A model generated the notes under the pieces. It had not been told where the DNA came from. It worked only from the letters and a program-made list of their open reading frames with translations, and did no database searches. Shown here in pieces: positions 35,884-44,883 of a stretch of 64,000 nt of DNA. How positions within the stretch are numbered: the stretch's first letter is position 1; each line of letters starts with the position of its first letter. Source of the DNA: Hydrogenophaga sp. (GTDB lineage Bacteria > Pseudomonadota > Gammaproteobacteria > Burkholderiales > Burkholderiaceae_C). The translations under genes were made by a program, and so were the position numbers. Location of the stretch: the NCBI RefSeq assembly GCF_018780075.1, contig NZ_JADMKB010000069.1, forward strand, positions 1 to 64,000, written 5' to 3'.

Positions 35884-35907
35884 CGAACGGCCCGCGAGGG
35901 CCGTTCG
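35884..35907 (+). terminator. Second hairpin between flgN and the convergent methyltransferase gene
   Basis: A perfect 10-bp stem, CGAACGGCCC / GGGCCGTTCG, with loop GCGA, followed by TTGTTGTTG on the plus strand. It may act as a back-up terminator, or end transcription from the opposite side less well. Confidence 0.55.
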
Positions 35908-35961
35908 TTGTTGCCGGGAGATCAGAAGACCCCGACACACCCACCCGCACCCCCAGCGGGC

Positions 35962-36741
35962 TCAGGCCTCGGACGGCGCGTGCATGTGCGTGCCGAAGTA
36001 CAGGCTGGTGCGGAACATGTTCTGGGTGCTCTTGTAGAAAATGATGTATTTCTTGCGCGGACCGCCGCGCGTGAGCCCGACTTCGGGGGTGCGGAAGTCG
36101 ACGAAGCAGCCCATGTCGCTGGCCAGCTTGATCAGCGCGAGCGGCGTCCAGTAGGCCACGTGACCCGGGACGAACGGGTACTGGTGCAGGCTGACGTCGG
36201 TGCCGTCGTAAATGTTGGAGCTGCAGATCAGGATGCCGTCGTCCTTGACCAGGCGCAGCAGCGACTTGAAGTGCTCGACCGGCTCGGTGAAGTGTTCGAT
36301 CACCTCGGAGGCGACGACCACGTCCGACGGGGTCGCCACGGGGATGGCCTCGAAGTTCTCGGCCTCCTGCATGTTCTCCAGATCGACCAGCTTGGTCTGA
36401 ATCTCGGGGTACTTGCGCTTGAGCCACAGGTGGTCGGTGTTCAGGCCCGAGCCGAAGAAGCTGACGCTCGCGTTGTGCTTGCTCACGATCTCCATGCCCA
36501 TCTCGGCCATGAAGAACTCGCGCCCCGGGCGTTCGTCGGTGGCGTTGCGCAGCTCGCGCAGGGTGGCTTCCGTTGACTGTCTGGCAATGACCTTGGCGAA
36601 GTGACCCACGTTGTCGGGATAGCGGATCAGGCCGCAGCTGCGGCACTGGTGCCCGCGCTGGGTCTTGTCCTTGTAAGGCTTGATGCGGCAGGTGTGGGAC
36701 ACGACGTCTTCTTCGCCGCCACAGACGGGACATTGGCTCAT
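35962..36741 (-). CDS. Zinc-ribbon SAM-dependent methyltransferase in the flagellar modification cluster
   Basis: A 259-residue protein. The N-terminal zinc ribbon has MSQCPVCGGEE and CRSCGLIRY (Cys pairs at about 4/7 and 33/36). A class I methyltransferase fold follows, with motif VSFFGSGLNTDHL, an acidic VDLENM and VVVASEVIEHFTEPVEHFKS. The layout resembles methyltransferases acting on nucleotide-activated or linked sugars. It is the last gene behind fliA, 38 nt after the cytidylyltransferase/reductase gene. Likely role (inference): methylating the polyol or glycan attached by this cluster. Confidence 0.75.
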   Translation of the reverse strand: MSQCPVCGGEEDVVSHTCRIKPYKDKTQRGHQCRSCGLIRYPDNVGHFAKVIARQSTEATLRELRNATDERPGREFFMAEMGMEIVSKHNASVSFFGSGLNTDHLWLKRKYPEIQTKLVDLENMQEAENFEAIPVATPSDVVVASEVIEHFTEPVEHFKSLLRLVKDDGILICSSNIYDGTDVSLHQYPFVPGHVAYWTPLALIKLASDMGCFVDFRTPEVGLTRGGPRKKYIIFYKSTQNMFRTSLYFGTHMHAPSEA

Positions 36742-36779
36742 GGGGTTCTCCTGATGAAAGTGGGTGGACGCTCGGACGT

Positions 36780-38117
36780 TCAGACCCGGGCGATGACGCC
36801 GGTGTCGGACGAGCTGAGCAGCTTGGCGGACGCGAGCGCGACCTCGTAGGGACTGAGCAGGGTGCGCTGGTCTTCGCCGGAAAAATTGGCGCGGCGCATC
36901 AAGGTGTCGGTGCGGCCGGGCACCACGCAGTTGACGCGGATGCCGTCGTCCTTCCACTCGTCCGACAGCGCCTGGGTGAGGTTGACGATGGCGGCCTTGC
37001 AGGCGGAGTAGGCCGAATAGTCGGCGCGCCCCCGGGTGAACGACGACGACGAAAACTGCAGCAGCATGCCGTGCGAGGCCTTCAGCGCCGCGTGGCTGCA
37101 CTGGGCCACGTTGAGCGAGCCGAGCAGGTTGACCGAGACCTGCTGCGCCACGTCGGCGGGCGACTGCTGCTCCAGCGGGCTCTTGATCAACAGACCGGCG
37201 GCGTTGATCACGTTGTCGATGTGGCCCCACTCCTGCATCAGGCCGTCGATGGTCGAGGCCACCTGGGCGTGGTCGGTGATGTCGCAGCCACTGCGGCGCG
37301 ACACGCTGTGCACCGTGCTGCCGGCCTCTTCGAGGATCTGCACGATGGCCTTGCCGATGCCCATGCTGCCGCCGAATACCACCGAGTTCTTGCCTTTGAG
37401 GTCGAGGCCGCTGAGGTTGGGCGCGAGGTGCTGCTGACGGATGCGGAACAGCTCGTCGGCCAGCACCAGGTCGATGGAGTCGGTGATCTTGATGTTCTCC
37501 GAGCTGCCCTTGACGATGCGCACCTGGCCCATCGGGTGGCAGGCCATGTAGATGCCGCAGTCGTCGGTAAACTCGCCCACCTTGTCCTGGCCCAGCTCTT
37601 CGTAGCTGCTGATCAGCGCGTCGAAGCGGAAGGCCTGCGGCGTCTGGCCGCGGTAGATGTGGTCGCGCTTGGGGATGCTCTGGATGAAGCCGTCGCGCTC
37701 CACGATGATGGTGTCGCTGGTCTTGATCGCCACGTCCACCGCCTCGTGGGCGGCGAGTGCCTCCACCACGTCGTGGATGATCTGGTGGCTCAGGAAGGGC
37801 CGGGCCGAGTCGTGCAGGATCACGTTTTTCGGCGGGTCGGCGCGCAGGTGCCGCAGCGCGGCGTAGGACGACGCCTGGCGCGAGGAACCGCCGACGATGA
37901 CCTCGGCGCGCGTGCCCTTGAACAGGTCGCGCGCATGCTCCAGCGCATCGGCCGGCACCGTGATCACGATGCGCGCGTCGGGCGCAAAGCTGTGCAGACA
38001 GGCAAAGCTGTGCTCCACGATGGTCTTGCCGGCCACGCGGATGAACTGCTTGGGAATGGGCGAGTCGAGCCGCGAGCCGCTGCCACCCGCGAGCAGCACA
38101 AATGCAAAGTCCGCCAT
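36780..38117 (-). CDS. Fused IspD-like cytidylyltransferase / short-chain reductase (CDP-ribitol synthase-like)
   Basis: A 445-residue bifunctional enzyme. Residues about 1-225 form an IspD/TarI-type cytidylyltransferase: FVLLAGGSGSRLDSPIPKQF, NVILHDSARPFLS, RGQTPQAFRFDALISSYEEL and GSSENIKITDSIDL. Residues about 235-445 form a short-chain dehydrogenase: the NAD(P)-binding GGSMGIGKAI, INAAGLLIKSPLE, and the catalytic YSACK. Haemophilus Bcs1/Acs1 has this domain order and makes CDP-ribitol from ribulose 5-phosphate. Another CDP-polyol is possible. The ATG overlaps the stop of the LicD-type gene (TGATG). Confidence 0.82.
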   Translation of the reverse strand: MADFAFVLLAGGSGSRLDSPIPKQFIRVAGKTIVEHSFACLHSFAPDARIVITVPADALEHARDLFKGTRAEVIVGGSSRQASSYAALRHLRADPPKNVILHDSARPFLSHQIIHDVVEALAAHEAVDVAIKTSDTIIVERDGFIQSIPKRDHIYRGQTPQAFRFDALISSYEELGQDKVGEFTDDCGIYMACHPMGQVRIVKGSSENIKITDSIDLVLADELFRIRQQHLAPNLSGLDLKGKNSVVFGGSMGIGKAIVQILEEAGSTVHSVSRRSGCDITDHAQVASTIDGLMQEWGHIDNVINAAGLLIKSPLEQQSPADVAQQVSVNLLGSLNVAQCSHAALKASHGMLLQFSSSSFTRGRADYSAYSACKAAIVNLTQALSDEWKDDGIRVNCVVPGRTDTLMRRANFSGEDQRTLLSPYEVALASAKLLSSSDTGVIARV

Positions 38118-39727
38118 CACGCCACCTCCGCCGGTTGGTGGGCGTCGAGCACGCCCTTGAGCAGGTCCAGCGTGTCCGCCCGCATGCCGCCCGGCCGGTC
38201 CTGGTGGCGTTCCATGAGCTGGATCACCCGGTTCAGTTTTTCGTATTTCTTCGCCTGGATCGCTTCCAGCGCGCGCAGCCGACCGACGATCTGGTAGACC
38301 AGCCCGCCCACATCGACCGTCGAGGGCGACTGCAGGTGCGAGATGTACTCGGGGTCGGACTGGCGCCAGTCGCCGAAGTTTTCAGCGAGGTTCTTCTCGA
38401 CGTCGCCCGGCACGTAGAAATCAATGCCGAGAAAGCTCACCGCCTTCAGCTCGAAGGGGGTGAAGGCGAACTTCTGCAGGTAACCGAAGTAGGACTCCAC
38501 GCCGGTCACCCACATGCCGTTTTCGGGGTGGTAGATGAAGATGTCGATGGCCACGCGGGTGGCCTGGTGCATCACCGGGATGTGATAGGCCTTGCGGCCG
38601 CGCAGGCGGCGCGAGTCGATGCCGAAATGCCCGCTCTGCAGCAGCGCGTTGGCCACCTCGTACTGGTCTTCCCAGCCGATGATGCCGACGTCGATGTCCT
38701 TGTCGTGCGCCAGGATCTGGCCTTCCCGGGCGTAGCCCAGCAGCGTGCCCGACACCAGGAAGGCGCGTTTGCCCACCGCCGACAGCGCGGCCTGCAGATC
38801 GACCAGGGCCTGTGAGGCCTGGCCCGGATCAAACACCCGCTGCTGCTGTTCGGCCGCGGCCACGGCGTCCTGGGTGGCGAGGATGTCTTCGTTCAGCGAG
38901 GCCGCCGTGTCGGCCGCGCACATCAGCGCCACCAGCTCGTCCAGCGAGGCGATGGTCTCGGGCAGCTCGCCGGCGTGACAGTGGGCGCGCGCGGTGTCGA
39001 AGGCGGCGTGGATGAGGTCGTCGGACGCGGTGGCGCCCTTCGCGGCCAGGACCGCCGCCGGGTAGTTGCCCGAGACGAAATGGCACAGGCTCGCGAACAG
39101 GGCCAGGCGGCTGCGCACCTTGCGCACGGCCGGCAGGGGGCTGATCAGGTGGTTGCGGATGCGGGCGTAGCTGAGGCCCAGCGCCTCGATGTTCTGGGCC
39201 TGGCCGATGAAGGAATGGCGGTTGAACAACAGCTTGGTGAGGCGCAGCCAGTCGACCACGTCGAGCTTGCGCCGCACCAGCTCGCGCACGAGCTGGTCGA
39301 CGAGGCCAAAGCCCTTGTGGTCGATCGCCAGCTCCACGGCGTGGAACCAGTCGTCGAGCGCGCCCGGGCATTTCCTCAGCGCCGCCGGTTCCAGGTCGCT
39401 GGCCTGCATCAGGGCCGTGGCGACCAGGCGCAGCGGATGCTTGGGCGAGATGGCCGTGAATTCGGGGCTGGGCGCCGAGCGCGCCAGCGACTGGTAGACG
39501 GCGAGCCAGACCTGCGACTGGCGCAGGTTGCGGCGGTTTTCCACCGCCAGCGAGGCCAGGTAGATCACCGTGGCCGGCAGTTTCATCAGGCGGGCCGCGT
39601 TGAGCGCGTCTTCACCGAGCAGCTGCAGCGGCATCTGTTCGTGGGTCAGCTGCTCCAGCGCGTCGTAATCCTTCGCCCTGAGCAGGCGGTCGATCGTGGC
39701 CACGCGGGTGAACTCGGCTTCAAGCAT
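38117..39727 (-). CDS. LicD/fukutin-type phosphotransferase with helical N-terminal domain
   Basis: A 536-residue protein. Residues about 1-300 are all-helical (TPR-like, e.g. LMKLPATVIYLASLAVENRR). The C-terminal part is a LicD/FKRP nucleotidyltransferase-fold domain: FLVSGTLLGYAREGQILAHD followed by KDIDVGIIGWED (DxDxD metal site), with VAIDIFIYHPENGMW and FELKAVSFLGIDFYVPGDVE. Family members move phosphocholine or ribitol phosphate from CDP donors onto glycans. It starts 48 nt after fliA. Together with the next gene it suggests a CDP-polyol-dependent modification; the acceptor is unknown, flagellin being the obvious candidate. Confidence 0.8.
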   Translation of the reverse strand: MLEAEFTRVATIDRLLRAKDYDALEQLTHEQMPLQLLGEDALNAARLMKLPATVIYLASLAVENRRNLRQSQVWLAVYQSLARSAPSPEFTAISPKHPLRLVATALMQASDLEPAALRKCPGALDDWFHAVELAIDHKGFGLVDQLVRELVRRKLDVVDWLRLTKLLFNRHSFIGQAQNIEALGLSYARIRNHLISPLPAVRKVRSRLALFASLCHFVSGNYPAAVLAAKGATASDDLIHAAFDTARAHCHAGELPETIASLDELVALMCAADTAASLNEDILATQDAVAAAEQQQRVFDPGQASQALVDLQAALSAVGKRAFLVSGTLLGYAREGQILAHDKDIDVGIIGWEDQYEVANALLQSGHFGIDSRRLRGRKAYHIPVMHQATRVAIDIFIYHPENGMWVTGVESYFGYLQKFAFTPFELKAVSFLGIDFYVPGDVEKNLAENFGDWRQSDPEYISHLQSPSTVDVGGLVYQIVGRLRALEAIQAKKYEKLNRVIQLMERHQDRPGGMRADTLDLLKGVLDAHQPAEVA

Positions 39728-39775
39728 GGGAATTCCTCAGTGTCGTTCGGGCGGGCGGTGCCGGCAGGGCCTGGC

Positions 39776-40495
39776 TCAGTGTTCGCGCAACTTGGTGCGC
39801 AGCCGCGCGATGGACTGGCTGTGCAGCTGGCAGATGCGGGACTCGGTCACGCCCAGCACGGCCGCGATCTCCTTGAGGTTCATGTCGTGCTCGTAGTACA
39901 TGCTCATGATCTGCTGCTCGCGCTCGGGCAGGACCTTGATCGCAGCCACCAGGGCCATGCGCATGCGGTGGTCCTGCAGCAGCGCCGAGGGGTCGGCTTC
40001 TTCGTCACCCATGTGGCGGTCGAGAAAGCCCTCTTCGTCGTCGTCGCGGCCGCTGATGTCTTCGAGGTACACGAGCTGGGTGCCGCGCACCTTGGCCAGC
40101 AGGTGCTGGTAGTCGGCCAGCTCCATGCCCAGCTCTTTGGCGATCTCGGATTCGAGCGGTGCGCGGTGCAGCTTCTGCTGCAGGCGGTGCACGGCCTGCT
40201 CGATGTCTTTCTGGCTCTTGCGCGAGCCGCGCGACATCCAGTCGCCCTCACGCAGCTCGTCGATCATGGCGCCACGGATGCGCTGGCTGGCGAAGGTCTC
40301 GAACTGCACGCCCTGCGAGGGCTCGAAGCGGGCGATGGCCTCGGTCAGGCCGATCATGCCGACCTGGATCAGGTCGTCCACCTCGACGCTGGGCGGCAGC
40401 TTGGCGATCATGTGGTGGGCCAGGCGGCGCACCAGCGGGCTGTATTTGCGCAGCTGGTCGTCCCGGTTCAGGGTGCCCTTGGCGGTGTACATCAT
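39776..40495 (-). CDS. fliA: Flagellar sigma factor FliA (sigma-28)
   Basis: A 239-residue sigma-70 family factor. Region 2 is YSPLVRRLAHHMIAKLPPSV / DDLIQVGMIGLTEAIARFEP, with FETFASQRIRGAMIDELRE; region 3 is QLVYLEDISG; region 4 is LPEREQQIMSMYYEHDMNLK plus AAVLGVTESRICQLHSQSI. It drives late flagellar genes and is held by FlgM. The ATG at 40495 (of an ATGATG pair) follows GGAG by 6 nt. Confidence 0.95.
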   Translation of the reverse strand: MMYTAKGTLNRDDQLRKYSPLVRRLAHHMIAKLPPSVEVDDLIQVGMIGLTEAIARFEPSQGVQFETFASQRIRGAMIDELREGDWMSRGSRKSQKDIEQAVHRLQQKLHRAPLESEIAKELGMELADYQHLLAKVRGTQLVYLEDISGRDDDEEGFLDRHMGDEEADPSALLQDHRMRMALVAAIKVLPEREQQIMSMYYEHDMNLKEIAAVLGVTESRICQLHSQSIARLRTKLREH

Positions 40496-40497
40496 CG

Positions 40498-41298
40498 TCA
40501 ACTCCAGAGTGTGGGAAGCGCGCCCGAGCGGGCGCGGCCCAGGCCGGCGAAACGGGAATCTCGCAGACCGTGAAAGGTGTCCTGGCGCACCGGACGGCCG
40601 AGCGCGCTCTCCAGCACGCACTGGCCCCAGACCGGCTCGGTCCAGGTCTCGACGGCCAGGCTGAGGTGGCGCTGCGCGCAGTCGGCCACCGTCTTGAGCA
40701 CCTGCTGCAGCGGCGTCTCGGGGTCGTCGCTCTCCATCGGGGCGAGCACCGGGGTGGCGCCGGCCATGCTGAGCAGCTTGAGGGCGCCGTAGGCCTCGAT
40801 GCTGCTCTGCGGTTGCGACAGCACTGGCACCAGCACGCGCGCGGCCAGGCCGCTGAACAGCGGCGACAGCTCGTGCGGCGGGGCGAAGAGCAGCACCAGG
40901 CCGCCCGCGGCAAAGGGCGCGAGCAGGCGCGAAAGGGCGACCGTGCCGCCCGCGGTGCGCGCGGTCTGCTGCAGCGCCTTGAGCCCGAGCGCGCCCGGCA
41001 TGACCAGCCACTCGTGGCCTTCGGACGGACGGCACAGACCGGACGTCGAGGGGTCGAGCAGCGCGTGCAGCAGGCCGAGGTGGCTGCCGTCACCGGGGTG
41101 GCGATCGGTGTTTTCAACGGCCGTGCCATCGATGATCACCGGCACCCGGCCCATCGCCTTGAGGTGTGCCGCGAGGGTGCACAGCATCTCGTAGGCGCGC
41201 GCCGGTTGCGCCGGGCTGGCCACCGGCATCATGGCCGGGCCACCGCGCACCGGGTCGGCGCGCAGGCCGGCCGCCTGGTCGAAACCCACTTCAAACAC
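40498..41298 (-). CDS. FlhG-position protein: degenerate MinD-like fold without P-loop
   Basis: A 266-residue protein starting with GTG 41298, overlapping the flhF stop (GTGTTTGA). The N-terminus FEVGFDQAAGLR contains DQAxxLR, the motif by which FlhG stimulates the FlhF GTPase. The rest follows a MinD-like pattern (VPVIIDGT, HEWLVMPGALGL, LVLLFAPPHELSPL, SIEAYGALKLLSMAG), but there is no GKGGVGKT-type Walker A, so ATP binding is doubtful. It sits between flhF and fliA, exactly where flhG is expected. Confidence 0.7.
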   Translation of the reverse strand: MFEVGFDQAAGLRADPVRGGPAMMPVASPAQPARAYEMLCTLAAHLKAMGRVPVIIDGTAVENTDRHPGDGSHLGLLHALLDPSTSGLCRPSEGHEWLVMPGALGLKALQQTARTAGGTVALSRLLAPFAAGGLVLLFAPPHELSPLFSGLAARVLVPVLSQPQSSIEAYGALKLLSMAGATPVLAPMESDDPETPLQQVLKTVADCAQRHLSLAVETWTEPVWGQCVLESALGRPVRQDTFHGLRDSRFAGLGRARSGALPTLWS

Positions 41299-42805
41299 GG
41301 GCGCCTCCCAGCGGCAGGCCGTGGGCACCGGCTTGCGAGTAATAGAAGCCCATGTCGGCGGACAGGGGGTCGTAGGCCGACTTGCCGTCGGTGCCCAGCG
41401 ACATGCGCACCAGCGCGGGCGCGTCGGGGTTCTGCCAGTCTTCGGGCACGCGCTGGCCGTTGGCCACGCCGCGCAACACCACCTGGTGGCGGATCAGCGC
41501 GTCCAGCGAGGGGCCGAGCTTGACGGCCTCGTCCACCTTGGAGAGCACCACCCCGTGCAGGGTGCTGGCCTTGAACGAGGTCAGCACGTCGTCGATCGTG
41601 TCGCCGTGGGCGCCGGCGTTGAGCACCAGGCACTTCTTGACCTTGGGCATGTCCAGCACCTCCAGCATGTCCTGGATGCGCTGGTCGCGCTGGCCCAGGC
41701 CGGCGGTGTCGACGATGACCATGCGCTTGGTGCTCAGCAGGTTGAGCAGGTCGTGGAGCGCGGCGCGGTCGTGCGCCAGGTGGGCCACGACGCCGAGCAT
41801 GCGGCCGTAGGCGCGCAGCTGTTCGTAGCCCGAGACGCGGTAGGTGTCGAGCGTGATCAGGCCGACGCTGCCGGCGCCGTACTGCTGCACGCATTGGGCG
41901 GCCAGCTTGGCGGCGGTGGTGGTCTTGCCCACCCCGGTGGCGCCGATCAGCGAGATCACGCCGCCCTCGTCGCACAGGCCGGCGCCGGGCGTGGCCACCT
42001 TGAGGTTGCGGGTGAGCACGTCCATCACCCAGCGCACGGCCGCGGCGGCGCCGGCGTCGGAGGGCACGCGTTCGAGCACGGCGCGCGCCATGGTGGGCGA
42101 GTAGCCGGCGCGGATCAGCTTGAGCATCAGGGTGGACTGGATCGGGTCCTGCTTGGATGAACCGAGCCAGGCGAGCGTGTTGAAGCGCTCTTCGATCATG
42201 TCCTTGAGCGCCGACAGCTCCACCGCCATGCGGCCTTCGCCGTTGTCGGCAAAACGCTGCGACGGCTGCTCTTCCTGCACGGGCTGGACGCGGGTGCGGA
42301 TCGGTGGCGGTTCGGGCACGTCGTTGAAACGCTGCACGGGCACGTTCAGGGCGGGCGGGGCCTTGGGCTGCGCCTGCACCTGGATCGGGGCCGGGCGCGG
42401 GGCGGCGGCGCGGGGCGCGGCGGCGCGTGGCTCGGGCGGCAGCGCATCGGCCGCGTCGTCGCCGTTCATCGCCGCGCGGCGCTTGCGCAGCATGCGCTCG
42501 CGCACGTACTCCTGGAACGACAGCGTGCTCATCGACATCTGCTCGGTGTCGCTCTCGACCGAACCGTCCATGGGCGCCGGCATCTGGGCCGCGGCGCGGG
42601 TGCGGATGGGTTGCAGGCGCTCGGCCGGCGGGGCCTTGGGCACCGAGGGAGAGACGTTGGCCAGGCTCTCTTCGGCCGCGGCCATCACCTCGAAGCCGTC
42701 GTTGGTGGCGCGGCTGGAGAGGATGACGGCGGTGTCGCCGAAGGCGTGACGCGCCTTGGCCATGGCCTCGCGGGCGGTCGGGGCGGTGAATCGCTGGATG
42801 TTCAT
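41291..42805 (-). CDS. flhF: Flagellar placement GTPase FlhF
   Basis: A 504-residue SRP-type GTPase. The N-terminal B domain is MNIQRFTAPTAREAMAKARH plus FGDTAVILSSR; a Pro/Ala-rich linker follows to about 180. The NG domain has P-loop GATGVGKTT (288-296), VGLITLDTYRVSGYEQLRAY, MVIVDTAGLGQRD and GVVLSKVDEAVKLG. It marks the polar assembly site. It overlaps flhA by 4 nt and the flhG-like gene by 8 nt. Confidence 0.94.
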   Translation of the reverse strand: MNIQRFTAPTAREAMAKARHAFGDTAVILSSRATNDGFEVMAAAEESLANVSPSVPKAPPAERLQPIRTRAAAQMPAPMDGSVESDTEQMSMSTLSFQEYVRERMLRKRRAAMNGDDAADALPPEPRAAAPRAAAPRPAPIQVQAQPKAPPALNVPVQRFNDVPEPPPIRTRVQPVQEEQPSQRFADNGEGRMAVELSALKDMIEERFNTLAWLGSSKQDPIQSTLMLKLIRAGYSPTMARAVLERVPSDAGAAAAVRWVMDVLTRNLKVATPGAGLCDEGGVISLIGATGVGKTTTAAKLAAQCVQQYGAGSVGLITLDTYRVSGYEQLRAYGRMLGVVAHLAHDRAALHDLLNLLSTKRMVIVDTAGLGQRDQRIQDMLEVLDMPKVKKCLVLNAGAHGDTIDDVLTSFKASTLHGVVLSKVDEAVKLGPSLDALIRHQVVLRGVANGQRVPEDWQNPDAPALVRMSLGTDGKSAYDPLSADMGFYYSQAGAHGLPLGGARV

Positions 42806-44883
42806 GCTGCTAACTCCCCAAGAATCGGGCCAATGCGGATGAGGTGGGTTTCAGGGATCTCGCTGTGGGCGAGCACCTGGAGACGGGGCGCGGCGCGGCG
42901 CAGGAGACGGGCCATCGCGTTGCGGATGGCGTCGGGCACCAGCAGGCAGGCGGGCACGCCCCGTTCTTCCTGCTTGTTGGCGATGTCGGTGGCCGACTTG
43001 CTGAGCATCTCGGCCACGTTGGGGTCGAGTGCGCCGGCGGCGGCGCCCGAGAGCGCCTGCATCAGCAGCCGCTCCAGGCCAGGTTCGATGGCGATCACTT
43101 CGAGCTCTTTCACCGAGCCGTAGATCTGCTGCACGATGGCCGGCGAGAGCGCCATGCGCACGCGGCGGGCCAGCTCGACCGGGTCGGTGGTGTGGGGGGC
43201 GTGTTCGGCCAGGGCTTCGATGATGGTGCGGATGTCGCGCACGTGCACCGACTCTTCCAGCAGCAGCTGCAGCACTTTCTGGAACGAGGCGACGGAGATC
43301 ATCTTGGGCACGACTTCTTCGATCAGTTTCGGGGCCAGGCGGGTCACGTGTTCAACCAGTTCCTGGGTCTCCGTCCGGCTCAGCAACTTGGCTGCCTGGA
43401 CTTGCATCAAGTGTGAAAGATGCGTGGCCAGCACAGTCTCGGAATCAACCACAGTAAAACCCGCCATCTGCGCGTTTTCACGTTGCTTGTCTTCGATCCA
43501 GTGCGCGGGCAGACCAAACGCGGGGTCGGTCGTGGGGGTGCCGATCAGCGGGGTGCCCAGGCCGCCCGGATCGATGGCCAGGAACATGCCGGGGAACACC
43601 TCGCCCTCACCCACCACCACGCCGCGCAGGGTGATGCGGTAGGCGCTGGGGCGCAACTCCAGGTTGTCACGCACGTGCACCGCAGGCGGCAGGAAACCCA
43701 CCTCCTGCGCAAATTTCTTGCGCACACCCTTGATGCGGGTGAGCAGGTCGCCCTGGCGGGTCTTGTCGACCATGGCGATCAGGCGGTAGCCCAGCTCCAG
43801 ACCGAGCAGATCGACCGGTTGCAGATCGTCCCAGGTGGCTTCGCCGTCGCTCTGCACCGCAGGCGCTTCGGGTTCGGCCACGGGGCGGGCGTCCACCCGG
43901 GTGCGCCACCAGGCCAGGCCGCCGAAGATGGCTGCGAAGGTCAGGAACACCACGTGCGGCATGCCCGGGATCACGCCCAGCAGGAACATGACCGCGGCCA
44001 CGATGCCCATGACCTTGGCGGAGATGAACATCTGCTGCATCACCTGCGCGCCCAGGTCTTCGTCCTTGCCCACGCGCGAGACCACCATGGCCGCGGCCAC
44101 CGAGATCAGCAGCGAAGGAATCTGCGCCACCAGCGCATCGCCCACCGCCAGCAGGATGTAGGTGCTGGCCGCTTCGCTGGCCGACAGGCCGTGCTGCATC
44201 ACGCCGACCGCGAAACCGCCGACGATGTTGATGATCAGGATCAGGATGCCGGCGATGGCGTCGCCGCGCACGAACTTGGAGGCACCGTCCATGGAGCCGA
44301 AGAACTCGGCCTCTTCGCCCACCTCGGCGCGGCGGCGCTTGGCTTCCTTCTCGTCGATCAGGCCCGCGCCCAGGTCGGCGTCGATGGCCATCTGCTTGCC
44401 GGGCATGGCGTCCAGGGTGAAGCGGGCCGACACCTCGGCGATGCGCTCCGAACCCTTGGTGATCACCACGAAGTTGATCACCACCAGGATCGCGAACACG
44501 ATGAAACCGACCGCGAAGTTGCCGCCGATCAGGAAGTGGCCGAAGGCCTCGATCACGGCGCCGGCCGCGCCCGGTCCGGTGTGGCCTTCCATCAGCACCA
44601 CGCGGGTCGAGGCGACGTTGAGCGAGAGGCGCAGCAGCGTGGTCAGCAGCAGCACCGTGGGAAAGACCGAGAAGTCCAGCGGGCGGCGCATGTAGGCCGC
44701 CACCATCATCACCACCAGCGCGATCGCGATGTTGAGCGTGAAGAAGGTGTCGAGCACCCAGGGCGCCAGCGGCAGCACCATCATGGACAGCACGGTGATC
44801 ACCAGCAGCGGCGCCGCCAGGCCCTGGGCCCAGGCGGCGTGGCGGCCGAAGAACTGCTGGAGGAATTTGAGTTGGGCGTTCAT
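42802..44883 (-). CDS. flhA: Flagellar export gate protein FlhA
   Basis: A 693-residue protein. The first ~330 residues hold eight membrane helices with LLRLSLNVASTRVVLMEGH, and the cytoplasmic loop FTLDAMPGKQMAIDADLGAG. The large cytoplasmic domain has ELRPSAYRITLRGVVVGEGE and LATHLSHLMQVQAAKLLSRT. It is the main export gate subunit and docks chaperones. Its ATG overlaps the stop of a 22-codon repeat ORF that follows flhB. Confidence 0.96.
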   Translation of the reverse strand: MNAQLKFLQQFFGRHAAWAQGLAAPLLVITVLSMMVLPLAPWVLDTFFTLNIAIALVVMMVAAYMRRPLDFSVFPTVLLLTTLLRLSLNVASTRVVLMEGHTGPGAAGAVIEAFGHFLIGGNFAVGFIVFAILVVINFVVITKGSERIAEVSARFTLDAMPGKQMAIDADLGAGLIDEKEAKRRRAEVGEEAEFFGSMDGASKFVRGDAIAGILILIINIVGGFAVGVMQHGLSASEAASTYILLAVGDALVAQIPSLLISVAAAMVVSRVGKDEDLGAQVMQQMFISAKVMGIVAAVMFLLGVIPGMPHVVFLTFAAIFGGLAWWRTRVDARPVAEPEAPAVQSDGEATWDDLQPVDLLGLELGYRLIAMVDKTRQGDLLTRIKGVRKKFAQEVGFLPPAVHVRDNLELRPSAYRITLRGVVVGEGEVFPGMFLAIDPGGLGTPLIGTPTTDPAFGLPAHWIEDKQRENAQMAGFTVVDSETVLATHLSHLMQVQAAKLLSRTETQELVEHVTRLAPKLIEEVVPKMISVASFQKVLQLLLEESVHVRDIRTIIEALAEHAPHTTDPVELARRVRMALSPAIVQQIYGSVKELEVIAIEPGLERLLMQALSGAAAGALDPNVAEMLSKSATDIANKQEERGVPACLLVPDAIRNAMARLLRRAAPRLQVLAHSEIPETHLIRIGPILGELAA

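Noticed and set aside
36780-38117. The cytidylyltransferase as the isoprenoid enzyme IspD
   Set aside because: It is fused to a short-chain reductase and sits in an operon with a LicD-type transferase, not with ispF; the architecture fits CDP-polyol synthesis better.
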